The notes under the pieces are model-generated. The model was not told the DNA's origin, ran no database searches, and saw nothing but the letters and a program-made list of their open reading frames with translations. Positions 1-8,548 of a stretch of DNA of 64,000 bases are shown piece by piece. Numbering within the stretch: position 1 is the stretch's first letter; each line of letters begins with the position of its first letter. Origin of the DNA: Arthrobacter sp. OV608 (GTDB lineage: Bacteria > Actinomycetota > Actinomycetes > Actinomycetales > Micrococcaceae); contig FOEZ01000012.1 in NCBI GenBank assembly GCA_900110595.1, positions 62,001-126,000 on the forward strand, written 5' to 3'. The position numbers were made by a program, and so were the translations under genes.

Positions 1-321
1 AATGACCTTCAGGCCGCGCTGGTGAGCTTCCTGCAACATCGCGTCGAAGTCCTCGAGCGAGCCGAACAGCGGGTCCACCTGGCGGTAGTCCGCAACATCG
101 TATCCGGCGTCCGCCTGGGGTGATTTGTAGAAGGGAGAGAGCCAGAGGGCGTCCACTCCAAGCTGCTGAAGATAGGGCAAACGATCAGTGACACCGCGAA
201 GATCGCCCATGCCGTCGCCATTGCCGTCGGCAAAGGACCGCGGATAAATCTGGTAGACCACAGCGTCCGTCCACCATTCGCTGCGGGCCGGCCGATCAGC
301 AGGAACGTCTGGGTTGGACAT
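1..321 (-). CDS. Alpha-glucosidase (GH13), N-terminal part, cut by window edge
   Basis: The 107 visible residues form the start of a glycoside hydrolase family 13 (beta/alpha)8 barrel. The N terminus carries WWTDAVVYQIYPRSFADGNG, then GDLRGVTDRLPYLQQLGVDALWLSPFYKSP and GYDVADYRQVDPLFG, which are the signature strands of oligo-1,6-glucosidase/alpha-glucosidase enzymes. Catalytic residues lie beyond the left edge. The ATG at 321 is preceded by GAGAGGAACC at a good distance. The gene diverges from the sugar ABC transporter, so it probably hydrolyses the imported alpha-glucoside in the cytoplasm. The exact substrate (maltose, trehalose, isomaltose or sucrose) cannot be read from this part. Confidence 0.93.
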   Translation of the reverse strand, partial: MSNPDVPADRPARSEWWTDAVVYQIYPRSFADGNGDGMGDLRGVTDRLPYLQQLGVDALWLSPFYKSPQADAGYDVADYRQVDPLFGSLEDFDAMLQEAHQRGLKVI

Positions 322-347
322 TTGGTTCCTCTCAGATAACTTTTTGA

Positions 348-361
348 TGTAAACGCTTGCA
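348..361. promoter_or_regulatory. Candidate LacI-family operator 1
   Basis: TGTAAACGCTTGCA is an imperfect palindrome with a central CG, the usual form of LacI/GalR-family operators. It lies in the 140-bp divergent region between the alpha-glucosidase and the transporter genes, close to the alpha-glucosidase start. The likely ligand is the LacI protein encoded at the end of the transporter operon. Confidence 0.6.
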
Positions 362-410
362 TTACCCGGAGCAACCTTACTAGTGTGAGCGTCACCACAT
401 CAACCTCACC

Positions 411-424
411 TAGCAAGCGCAACG
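411..424. promoter_or_regulatory. Candidate LacI-family operator 2 (half conserved)
   Basis: TAGCAAGCGCAACG shares the GCAAGCG core with the reverse strand of operator 1 and lies 38 bp before the substrate-binding protein start. Two sites in one divergent region would allow joint repression of both transcription units. Only one half-site is well conserved. Confidence 0.4.
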
Positions 425-461
425 TGTACTTACTTGTCACTCAGCGAGGAGCTTCAAGCTA

Positions 462-1751
462 ATGAAAACCCGTAGATTCCTACTTCCGGCGGCTACTGCC
501 GGCATCCTGGCCCTCACCTTGTCCGCTTGTGGCGGAGGCGGTGGCGGCGCGACTGGAGGCGGCGGCGGCAGTGATGCCGAAGCCAACCTGGACGGCCGGG
601 GTCCCATTACCTACGTACAGGGCAAGGACAACAACAACGTCGTCCGTCCGTTCATCGAGAAGTGGAATGCAGCGCATCCTGATGAAAAGGTCACGTTCAA
701 GGAACAGACAGACAAAGCGGACCAGCAGCACGACGACCTGGTCCAGCACTTCCAGGCTAAGCAGTCCGACTATGACGTGGTCAGCGTAGACGTCATTTGG
801 ACTGCTGAGTTCGCTGCCAAGGGTTGGCTGCAGCCGCTCAAGGACAAGATGGCGATCGACACCTCGAAAATGCTTAAGGCTCCGGTTGAGGCTTCCACCT
901 ACAAGGGGACGCTATACGCAGGACCCAAGGATTCCGACGGCGGCATCCTCTACTACCGCAAGGACCTCGTCCCAACGCCACCCAAGACCTGGGACGAAAT
1001 GATGAGCATGTGCTCGATTGCCAAGGCAAACAACATCGGGTGCTACTCCGGGCAATACAAGCAATACGAGGGCCTGACGGTTAACGCCTCTGAAGCGATC
1101 AACTCGGCCGGTGGATCCGTTTTGAATGACCAAGGCAAGCCGAGCCTGAACACGCCTGAGGCAAAGGCCGGCCTGGAGAACCTGGTTAAGGCGTACGCCG
1201 ACGGCAACATTCCGCAGGAGGCAATCACCTACCAGGAAGAGGAGAGCCGCCGCGCCTTCCAGTCCGGCAACCTGCTCTTCCACCGCAACTGGCCTTACAT
1301 CTACAGCCTGATCACGACTGAGGGATCGTCTGCTGTAAAGGACAAGTTCGCAATGGCGCCCCTGCCGGGCAAGGACGGCCCCGGTGCGTCCTCCCTCGGT
1401 GGGCATAACGCAGCCATCAGTGTTTACTCCAAGAACAAGGCAACGGCACTGGACTTCATCAAGTACATCGAGACCGAGGAAAACCAGAAGTTCTTTGCAA
1501 ACCAGGCTTCGTTGGCTCCGATCCTGACCTCGGTGTACGAGGACAAGGAACTGGTGGCTAAACTGCCCTACCTGAGTGTCCTCCAGACGTCCATCCAGAA
1601 CGCGGTACCGCGCCCCGTGACGCCCTTCTACCCGGCGGTCACAAAGGCAATCCAGGAGAATGCCTACGCAGCTCTTAAGGGCGAGAAGCCCGTCGAGACG
1701 GCACTCTCTGACATGCAGAAGTCCATCGAGTCATCAAGCGCAGGATCGTAA
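462..1751 (+). CDS. Sugar ABC transporter substrate-binding lipoprotein (CUT1)
   Basis: A 429-residue extracellular solute-binding protein of the maltose/trehalose (family 1) type. The N terminus has a basic start, a hydrophobic stretch and a lipobox ending TLSACGGG (Cys at about residue 23), followed by a Gly-rich linker, so it should be a membrane-anchored lipoprotein. The body has the usual features, including DYDVVSVDVIWTAEFAAKGWLQPL. It starts at ATG 462 with AGCGAGGAG upstream. It is followed at once by two permease genes but no ATPase gene; in such actinobacterial systems a shared MsiK-type ATPase encoded elsewhere usually serves. An alpha-glucoside substrate is inferred from the divergent GH13 gene. 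Confidence 0.92.
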   Translation: MKTRRFLLPAATAGILALTLSACGGGGGGATGGGGGSDAEANLDGRGPITYVQGKDNNNVVRPFIEKWNAAHPDEKVTFKEQTDKADQQHDDLVQHFQAKQSDYDVVSVDVIWTAEFAAKGWLQPLKDKMAIDTSKMLKAPVEASTYKGTLYAGPKDSDGGILYYRKDLVPTPPKTWDEMMSMCSIAKANNIGCYSGQYKQYEGLTVNASEAINSAGGSVLNDQGKPSLNTPEAKAGLENLVKAYADGNIPQEAITYQEEESRRAFQSGNLLFHRNWPYIYSLITTEGSSAVKDKFAMAPLPGKDGPGASSLGGHNAAISVYSKNKATALDFIKYIETEENQKFFANQASLAPILTSVYEDKELVAKLPYLSVLQTSIQNAVPRPVTPFYPAVTKAIQENAYAALKGEKPVETALSDMQKSIESSSAGS

Positions 1752-1758
1752 TTCAGCC

Positions 1759-2796
1759 ATGGCAACAGAATTAGGCCCGACGCCGGTCACCAAGCCGGCG
1801 TCGGGCGGGACTCCAGTCCACCAGGCACCCAAAGGCGTAGGTGAGGACAACAGGATTGCGAGCCAGGGCCGCTGGGCATCGTGGCTCCTTGCCCCCACCG
1901 TCATCGCCCTGGGCGTAGTCATCGTTTACCCGATCATCAGTGCCATCGTGATGTCCTTCACGAAGGACGCGGGGCTGGACCCGGCCACGGGTCTCTTCAC
2001 TGAGGGCGGACCGGCCGGCATCCAGAACTACGTGAACTGGCTGGCGCAGCAGTGTGCAGCCCAGGGTGGCGGCACAGTAGCCTGTCCGCCGGGTACCCTG
2101 GCCGGCCAATTCTGGACGGCTACCGGCACCACCTTCATATTTACTGTCATTACGGTCGCCTTCGAAACTGTCCTCGGTTTCTGGATGGCCATGATCATGG
2201 CGCGCACCTTCAAAGGCCGCGGCCTGGTCCGCGCGGCCGTCCTCGTCCCTTGGGCTATCCCCACGGCCGTCACCGCACAGCTGTGGCTCTTTATGTTCGA
2301 CTTCAATGGAATCATCAACAAGCTGTTCAACGTCAGCATCCTCTGGACCGGCAGCGAATGGCCGGCCAAGTGGGCAGTCATCATCGCTGACACCTGGAAG
2401 ACCACCCCGTTTATGGCCCTCCTGATTCTGGCCGGCCTGCAGATGATTCCCGCCGAGGTCTATGAGGCGGCCAAGGTGGACGGAGCCACTGCGTGGCAGC
2501 GGTTCCGGATGATCACCCTTCCGCTGGTCAAACCGGCTCTGATGGTGGCCATCCTGTTCCGTACCCTGGATGCACTGCGTATGTTCGACCTGCCGTACAT
2601 CCTCACTGGCGGTGCCAACAACACCACCACCCTGTCCATCCTGGTGATCAACCAGATCAGGCAAGGGTTCAACGCTGCGGCTGCCTTGTCCACGATCACG
2701 TTCATCATCATCTTCCTGGTCGCGTTCATCTTTGTCCGGTTCCTTGGGGCGAACGTTGTGGAGCAAAGCGGAGCCACCGGTAAGGGGAAGAAATGA
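1759..2796 (+). CDS. Sugar ABC transporter permease (MalF type)
   Basis: A 345-residue integral membrane protein of the binding-protein-dependent permease family. Hydrophobic segments begin around residue 38 (WLLAPTVIALGVVIVYPII). The EAA loop that docks the ATPase is visible as EVYEAAKVDGATAWQRFRMI. The ATG at 1759 lies 8 bp after the binding-protein stop, so translation is probably coupled. A longer frame opens upstream, but it would overlap the binding-protein gene. It forms the membrane channel with the next gene product. Confidence 0.93.
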   Translation: MATELGPTPVTKPASGGTPVHQAPKGVGEDNRIASQGRWASWLLAPTVIALGVVIVYPIISAIVMSFTKDAGLDPATGLFTEGGPAGIQNYVNWLAQQCAAQGGGTVACPPGTLAGQFWTATGTTFIFTVITVAFETVLGFWMAMIMARTFKGRGLVRAAVLVPWAIPTAVTAQLWLFMFDFNGIINKLFNVSILWTGSEWPAKWAVIIADTWKTTPFMALLILAGLQMIPAEVYEAAKVDGATAWQRFRMITLPLVKPALMVAILFRTLDALRMFDLPYILTGGANNTTTLSILVINQIRQGFNAAAALSTITFIIIFLVAFIFVRFLGANVVEQSGATGKGKK

Positions 2797-3689
2797 CCAC
2801 CGCAACAGCAGATTCAGGCCTGCGGGCACGCCAGGACAAAGGACGGCAGGCTGCCCAGAACAGGGAAAAGTGGGCGCAGGCGCGCACCTACATCAGCGCC
2901 GCAGTCATTTTGATTTGGTGCCTGGCACCCGCTTACTGGATGGTGGTCACGGCCTTCCGCGAGGTGGGGTTCACATACGACACAACGCCTTGGCCAACGC
3001 ACGTGACGCTGGACAACTTCATCACCGCCTTCGATACCTCCTTCGGCAACAAATTCGGTCAAGCGCTGCTCAACAGCATCTTTATCGGTGTGACCGTCAC
3101 AGTGATCTCGCTGGTGATCGGCGTCTTCGCCGCGTACGCACTGGCACGCTTGAACTTCCGGTTCAAGTACCTGGTGCTGGGCTTCATCCTGGGTGCTTCC
3201 ATGTTCCCCGGCGTTGCCCTGATTACCCCGCTCTTTCAGCTCTTCACCAACATAGGCTGGATGGGTACCTACCAGGCCCTGATCATTCCGAACATCTCCT
3301 TTGTCCTGCCACTCACCGTCTACACCCTGACCTCCTTCTTCCGAGAAATGCCGTGGGAACTGGAGGAATCAGCCCGTGTTGACGGCTGTACGCAGGGGCA
3401 GGCGTTCCGGAAGGTGATCATGCCACTGGCGGCTCCGGCGATCTTCACGACGGCCATCCTGGCGTTCATCTCCTCCTGGAACGAGTTCCTGATCGCCAGC
3501 CAGCTGTCCAGCGAGGCTACGAAGCCAGTTACGGTTGCCATCGCCAGTTTCGCCGGCGCACAGCCGAACCAGATCCCCTACACGGCCATCATGGCAGCCG
3601 GCACCATCGTCACCATTCCTTTGGTGATCCTGGTACTGGTCTTCCAGCGCAAGATCGTCGCCGGCCTGACGGCAGGTGCTGTCAAGTGA
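2793..3689 (+). CDS. Sugar ABC transporter permease (MalG type)
   Basis: A 298-residue second permease subunit with about six membrane segments and the EAA loop ELEESARVDGCTQGQAFRKV. Its start overlaps the preceding stop by four bases (ATGA), which indicates translational coupling. It pairs with the MalF-type subunit to form the channel of the CUT1 importer. Confidence 0.93.
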   Translation: MTTATADSGLRARQDKGRQAAQNREKWAQARTYISAAVILIWCLAPAYWMVVTAFREVGFTYDTTPWPTHVTLDNFITAFDTSFGNKFGQALLNSIFIGVTVTVISLVIGVFAAYALARLNFRFKYLVLGFILGASMFPGVALITPLFQLFTNIGWMGTYQALIIPNISFVLPLTVYTLTSFFREMPWELEESARVDGCTQGQAFRKVIMPLAAPAIFTTAILAFISSWNEFLIASQLSSEATKPVTVAIASFAGAQPNQIPYTAIMAAGTIVTIPLVILVLVFQRKIVAGLTAGAVK

Positions 3690-3934
3690 CAAGCGGCCCT
3701 TCCCGCCCCCGGTCCACGGGGGCGGGAAGTAACCGCCGGCTGATGAGGTCTGGGCAGGACTTCGACATCATCATCGGCTTCCTGGGTTTCTGGGCGGTGG
3801 TGCTGCTCGTTGTCACGGTCTGGATGGAAGTGACGGCACAGCCCGCGCTGGGCTGGGCACTGGGATTGCTGGCCTCTCTCCTGGCGATCTACGGGATGGT
3901 TCGGCTGCGGCGGAAGCTTCCGGACCGGAGGTAG
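3686..3934 (+). CDS. Small two-helix membrane protein
   Basis: An 82-residue protein with a basic N terminus, two hydrophobic helices (about residues 27-46 and 53-70) and a basic tail LRRKLPDRR. The GTG start overlaps the permease stop (GTGA). ATG 3743 is an alternative start that drops 19 low-complexity residues. No recognised domain. Its place between the transporter and the regulator makes it part of the operon, possibly an accessory membrane factor, but no function can be assigned. Confidence 0.7.
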   Translation: MTSGPSRPRSTGAGSNRRLMRSGQDFDIIIGFLGFWAVVLLVVTVWMEVTAQPALGWALGLLASLLAIYGMVRLRRKLPDRR

Positions 3935-4072
3935 GGTACGCGCTTGACCCGCCGCTATCGGGCATCGGGCCGAAAAGTAACACTGCGATACACTCGCGGG
4001 CCGCAAATACTATGGCCTGGGGGCATCGCACCAAGCATGGCGGAGGCCTGCAGGAAGTATTGAGGGGGCACC

Positions 4073-5125
4073 GTGGCTCGCACAAGTGAAAGGTCCCAAC
4101 GGGGCGGCCACAGCGGTGTCAGTATCGAGGACGTGGCCGCGGCAGCGGGAGTTTCAACGGCCACGGTTTCCCGGGCAGTCCGCGGCCTGCCCCGGGTGTC
4201 ACCCGCCACCCGCGAAAAAATCCTCGAGGTAGCCGGGAACCTGGGGTATGTAGCCTCCAGCTCCGCGTCCGGCCTGGCCACGGGAAGAACCAGGACCATC
4301 GGCGTGCTCGCCCCATTCGTGAGCCGGTGGTTCTTCTCCAAAGCCATCGAAGGAGCGGACCGGGAACTCCACGCCCGGAACTACAACCTGTCACTGTTCA
4401 ACCTCGGCGGCCACGGCAGCAACCGGGAGCGGCTCTTCAGCAAGACCATGGTGTACAAACAGATCGACGCCCTGCTGGTCCTCTGTATGGCGCTGTCCCA
4501 TGATGAACTCGACCACCTCCAGAAGATCGACATCCCGCTGGTGGTGGTGGGCGGCCACGTGGAAGAGTGCGCCTACATCGGCATCGACGACTACGCTGCC
4601 GCCTCCACAGCCGTCCGGCACCTGATCGACCTCGGCCACCGGAACATCGCGCTGCTGCACGGCGATGACGAAACGGACCTGAACTTCGATGTTCCGCGCG
4701 TCCGGATCCTGGCTTTCAAGGATGTGATGACCGCCGCCGGCCTCCCCACCCGCCCCGAGTGGGACGAGTGGGGGGACTTCACGGTCCGGAGCGGGCAGGA
4801 GGCTTTCCGCCGGCTCTGGGCGAAGCCGGGCGATAAACCAACAGCGATTTTCTGCGCCTCAGACGAGATGGCCATGGGTGTCATCTTTGAAGCCTCGCGG
4901 CTGGGCGTCCGCGTGCCGGAGGAAGTTTCAGTGGTGGGCATCGACAACCATGATTTTGCCGACGCCATCGGCCTCACGACGGTTGGCCAGCGGCCCGACG
5001 AGCAGGCCGAGCTGGCCACCAAAATGCTCCTCGACGAGCTGGACGGTGCCGAAGGATCAGTGCGGTCCGCCGTCGCGCCCCATGAACTGATCGTCAGAAG
5101 GACGACGGCGCCGCCGCAGTCCTAG
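4073..5125 (+). CDS. LacI-family transcriptional regulator
   Basis: A 350-residue repressor. The N-terminal helix-turn-helix is VSIEDVAAAAGVSTATVSRA (about residues 16-35), followed by the hinge and a periplasmic-binding-protein-like ligand domain with TIGVLAPF and the C-terminal VSVVGIDNHDFADAIGLTTV typical of the family. GTG 4073 has TGAGGGGG as ribosome binding site. It closes the sugar transport locus and most likely controls it through the sites near 350-420. A 138-bp gap separates it from the membrane-protein gene, so it may also have its own promoter. Confidence 0.93.
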   Translation: MARTSERSQRGGHSGVSIEDVAAAAGVSTATVSRAVRGLPRVSPATREKILEVAGNLGYVASSSASGLATGRTRTIGVLAPFVSRWFFSKAIEGADRELHARNYNLSLFNLGGHGSNRERLFSKTMVYKQIDALLVLCMALSHDELDHLQKIDIPLVVVGGHVEECAYIGIDDYAAASTAVRHLIDLGHRNIALLHGDDETDLNFDVPRVRILAFKDVMTAAGLPTRPEWDEWGDFTVRSGQEAFRRLWAKPGDKPTAIFCASDEMAMGVIFEASRLGVRVPEEVSVVGIDNHDFADAIGLTTVGQRPDEQAELATKMLLDELDGAEGSVRSAVAPHELIVRRTTAPPQS

Positions 5126-5164
5126 CGGTTAACTTGCCTTTTGACTGGTTGAGGAAGCGGCGGT

Positions 5165-6046
5165 TCAGGAAGCGCGGGCCAGCTGCCGGATGGGGATCCA
5201 GCGGGAGGCCAGGCGCCGGTAGGCCGCAGCCGCGCCGGTCATGTCGCCCTCTGCCAGGCATTCGATGCCGAGCCTGATGTCCATGGGCGAATCGTCCGGA
5301 TACACCTTGTCCGCCACCGCGCCGTAGTCCAGTTCCACCATCGATTCCACATGGAACGTTTCCAGCCACTCGGTGAGCTGGGCCAGGTCGTCGAGCATAT
5401 CCAGGTCCGGCGCCGCGAGGGCCAGATTGGCCACGGCGTACCGGGCGCGCTCCAGGGCTTCGGTGATGGGTGCCCACACTCGGACTGTGAGGATCCGGCC
5501 GGCAGCCTCCACCACGTCTTTATGGTCCTGTTCCATAAACAGGGAAAACCAGCTGAAGGGGATGCCCCAGGTGGACGCGCGGGTGTGCACGCGGATGGAC
5601 CCGTCACGGGCCTTCACCTGATCGATCCGTTCCTGGTGCTTGTCCCGCTGCTCCTCCGGAATCAGCAGTTCCGCCAGCGGACCGTGGATCCCCTCCATCA
5701 GGGCGTTGGCAGCCAGGCCCGCACGCAAAACCAGCTGGCTGGGACAGTACAGCAGCACCGGTTCGTCGTCGCCGGCGTCGTCCGTTCCGCCCGGCCCCGC
5801 CGGGGCAGTGGTGACGCGCACCAGGTCGGTTCGCCCGGTGGGGAAAGGGTCACCGCCGGAGCGCGTGATGCGTCCCAGCGAGGCCAGCAATTCGGCGTTT
5901 TCGACGGCGGCACGGGAGGCAGAGCGGGCTCCGGCGGCCTGGATGGCGGCACGCTGCTCCTCCGGAAAGGCATCCAGCGGTTCGTAGACGCGCAGGGTTG
6001 AGGAGAATGGCAGGCCGGCCTGGCCCCGGTAGAGGTTTCCCGTCAT
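5165..6046 (-). CDS. Conserved protein of unknown function
   Basis: A 293-residue soluble protein with no signal peptide or membrane helix. It starts MTGNLYRGQAGLPFSSTLRV and contains an acidic linker near residue 95 and a charged helical C-terminal half (EWLETFHVESMVELDYGAVADKV is one part). No motif was recognised. ATG 6046 is preferred over GTG 6049 because AAGGAG lies six bases upstream of the ATG. It follows exodeoxyribonuclease III on the same strand with a 34-bp gap and converges on the LacI gene. Confidence 0.75.
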   Translation of the reverse strand: MTGNLYRGQAGLPFSSTLRVYEPLDAFPEEQRAAIQAAGARSASRAAVENAELLASLGRITRSGGDPFPTGRTDLVRVTTAPAGPGGTDDAGDDEPVLLYCPSQLVLRAGLAANALMEGIHGPLAELLIPEEQRDKHQERIDQVKARDGSIRVHTRASTWGIPFSWFSLFMEQDHKDVVEAAGRILTVRVWAPITEALERARYAVANLALAAPDLDMLDDLAQLTEWLETFHVESMVELDYGAVADKVYPDDSPMDIRLGIECLAEGDMTGAAAAYRRLASRWIPIRQLARAS

Positions 6047-6080
6047 CACGGTCTCCTTGAATGGGTCCAGGATTCTGTCA

Positions 6081-6887
6081 TCAGTCCGCCAGTTCCACCA
6101 GCACGGGGGCGTGGTCCGAGGCGCCCTTGCCTTTGCGCTCCTCGCGGTCGATCGAGGCGCCGGTGACGCGCGTGGCCAAGGCCGGGGAAGCCAGGATGAA
6201 GTCGATCCGCATGCCTTCCTTCTTCGGGAAGCGCAGTTGGGTGTAGTCCCAGTAGGTGTAGACGCCCGGACCGGGAGTGTACGGCCGCACCACGTCGGTG
6301 AAACCTGCCGACTCGAAGGCGTGGAACGCGGCGCGCTCGGGCGGGCTGACGTGCGTGTAGCGGTTGTTGACGAAGAGATCGATGTCCCACACGTCCTCGT
6401 CGAACGGGGCGATATTCCAGTCGCCCATCAGCGCCACCTGGGCCTCAGGGTTCCGGGTCACCAGCTCCTGGGCGTGAGTTTTCAGGCTTTCCAGCCACTT
6501 GAGCTTGTAAGGCATGTGCTCATCGTCGAGGGAGCGGCCGTTGGGAACGTAAAGGCTCCAGATGCGGACGCCGGCGCAGGTTGCGGCCATGGCGCGCGCC
6601 TCCTGTACGGGTTCCGTACCGGCCTTACCGAACGACGGCTGGTCCAGGAACGTCCGCTCAACGTCTTCGAGGCCCACGCGGGAGGCGATCGCCACGCCAT
6701 TCCACTGGTTGACGCCGAAATGGGCCACTTCGTAGCCCATCCGTTCAAACAGCTCCCAGGGAAAGTTGTCGTCCTTGCACTTGGTTTCCTGGATGGCCAG
6801 CACGTCGCAGTCGCTGCGCTGGAGCCAGGCTTCCACACGGTCGGCACGGGCACGGAGCGAATTCACATTCCAGGTAGCAATCTTCAC
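6081..6887 (-). CDS. xthA: Exodeoxyribonuclease III
   Basis: A 268-residue endonuclease/exonuclease/phosphatase-fold enzyme that cleaves DNA at abasic sites and degrades 3' ends in base excision repair. Diagnostic segments are KIATWNVNSLRAR at the N terminus, LAIQETKCKDDNFP with the metal-binding Glu, GDWNIAPFDEDVWD in the middle, and RIDFILAS plus GASDHAPV near the C terminus with the catalytic Asp and His. GTG 6887 is chosen because the family begins at KIATWNVN and AGGAAC precedes it; a longer frame to 6947 adds only unrelated residues. Confidence 0.94.
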   Translation of the reverse strand: MKIATWNVNSLRARADRVEAWLQRSDCDVLAIQETKCKDDNFPWELFERMGYEVAHFGVNQWNGVAIASRVGLEDVERTFLDQPSFGKAGTEPVQEARAMAATCAGVRIWSLYVPNGRSLDDEHMPYKLKWLESLKTHAQELVTRNPEAQVALMGDWNIAPFDEDVWDIDLFVNNRYTHVSPPERAAFHAFESAGFTDVVRPYTPGPGVYTYWDYTQLRFPKKEGMRIDFILASPALATRVTGASIDREERKGKGASDHAPVLVELAD

Positions 6888-7048
6888 AGTTCCTAACTTA
6901 CCTTGGCCGTGCTGCCGCCGGTAAAGCACGCTGTGGCAGCCGCCCACAGGTCCAATCCGGGTGCAAGGGACCGGTGGAGTTTAGTTGGAAGCCCGAGTAT
7001 ATTCGCAACCAGAAATGGCCCAGGTCACATGCGAAGGAGCGTCTGCTC

Positions 7049-8548
7049 ATGGTGCGCGAGCTTTCCCACTACATTGGCGGCCAGCATGTGGCGGGCATGT
7101 CCGGCCGCTTCGGCGACGTCTTTGATCCCTGCACCGGGGCAGTCCAGGCGCGCGTCCCGCTGGCAGGCCGGGACGAGGTGCATAATGCCGTGGCTGCCGC
7201 CGCGAAGGCCCAGGAGGAATGGGCGGCCATGAACCCGCAGCGCCGGGGGAGGATCCTGCTCCGGTTCGTGGACCTGGTCAACCGGGACATGGACGAGCTG
7301 GCCCGGCTGCTGTCCTCCGAACACGGCAAGACCCTTGCCGACTCCCGGGGAGACATCCAGCGCGGACTCGAAGTGGTGGAGTTCGCCGCCGGCGCGCCGC
7401 ACCTGCTCAAGGGCGAGTTCTCCACCGAGGCCGGAGCCGGGATAGATATCCACTCGCTGCGGCAGCCCCTGGGCGTGGTGGCCGGAATCACCCCGTTCAA
7501 CTTTCCGGCCATGATCCCGTTGTGGAAGTCCGGCCCGGCCCTGGCTGCGGGCAATGCATTCATCCTCAAGCCCTCCGAACGGGATCCTTCCGTGCCGCTG
7601 CGGCTGGCCGAACTCTACTCCGAAGCGGGCGTCCCGGACGGAGTGTTCAACGTGGTCAACGGGGACAAGGAAGCCGTGGACGCGCTCCTGGAGGACCCCC
7701 TTGTCAGGGCCATCGGGTTTGTGGGCTCCACCCCCATCGCCCAATACATCTACGCCACGGCAGCCGCCCACGGAAAGCGGGCGCAGTGCTTCGGCGGTGC
7801 CAAGAACCACATGGTGGTGATGCCGGACGCAGACCTGGACCAGGCCGCGGACGCCCTCATCGGGGCCGGGTACGGCTCCGCGGGGGAGCGCTGTATGGCC
7901 GTCTCCGTTGCGGTTCCGGTGGGGCAGGAAACAGCTGACAAGCTGGTGGCCAGGCTCCAGGAACGGATCATGTCGCTCAAGGTAGGGCACAGCCTGGACC
8001 ACGGCACGGATTTCGGGCCGGTGGTCACCGCCTCCGCCAAGGAACGGATCGAAGGCTGCATCCAGGCGGGCGTGGACGAGGGCGCCACGCTGCTGGCGGA
8101 CGGCCGTGGCGTCACGGTGGAAGGCTACAAGGATGGCTTCTGGGTGGGCCCCACCCTCTTCGACCACGTGACACCGGAGATGGCCATTTACCGTCAGGAA
8201 ATCTTCGGCCCCGTCCTGAGTGTGGTGCGCGCTGCCGACTACGATGAAGCGCTCCGGCTCTGCAGCCGGAATGAGTACGGAAACGGCGTGGCCATCTTCA
8301 CCCGCGACGGGGACGCAGCCAGGGATTTTGCCACCAGGGTGGATGTGGGAATGGTGGGCATCAACGTGCCCATCCCGGTGCCGCTGGCCTACTACACGTT
8401 CGGCGGCTGGAAAGCATCGGGGTTCGGGGACCTCAACCAGCACGGCGCCGACGCCTTCCGGTTCTATACCAAAACGAAAACGGTCACCACGCGGTGGCCG
8501 TCTGGGATACGGCACGGGGCCAGCTTCGTGATGCCGGAAGGAAGTTGA
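7049..8548 (+). CDS. mmsA: CoA-acylating methylmalonate-semialdehyde dehydrogenase
   Basis: A 499-residue aldehyde dehydrogenase that converts (methyl)malonate semialdehyde to propionyl-CoA or acetyl-CoA in valine and inositol breakdown. GVVAGITPFNFPAMIPLW, the NAD-binding GFVGSTPIAQYI and the GSAGERCMAVS segment with catalytic Cys at about residue 282 are characteristic. It starts at ATG 7049 with GAAGGAG upstream. It is the first gene of a four-gene operon with the enzymes for the preceding valine steps, which supports the valine assignment. Confidence 0.93.
   Translation: MVRELSHYIGGQHVAGMSGRFGDVFDPCTGAVQARVPLAGRDEVHNAVAAAAKAQEEWAAMNPQRRGRILLRFVDLVNRDMDELARLLSSEHGKTLADSRGDIQRGLEVVEFAAGAPHLLKGEFSTEAGAGIDIHSLRQPLGVVAGITPFNFPAMIPLWKSGPALAAGNAFILKPSERDPSVPLRLAELYSEAGVPDGVFNVVNGDKEAVDALLEDPLVRAIGFVGSTPIAQYIYATAAAHGKRAQCFGGAKNHMVVMPDADLDQAADALIGAGYGSAGERCMAVSVAVPVGQETADKLVARLQERIMSLKVGHSLDHGTDFGPVVTASAKERIEGCIQAGVDEGATLLADGRGVTVEGYKDGFWVGPTLFDHVTPEMAIYRQEIFGPVLSVVRAADYDEALRLCSRNEYGNGVAIFTRDGDAARDFATRVDVGMVGINVPIPVPLAYYTFGGWKASGFGDLNQHGADAFRFYTKTKTVTTRWPSGIRHGASFVMPEGS

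Noticed and set aside
1771..2829. Long open frame on the minus strand (352 residues)
   Set aside because: It is antisense to the well-supported permease gene and its translation is charged low-complexity sequence typical of GC-rich shadow frames.
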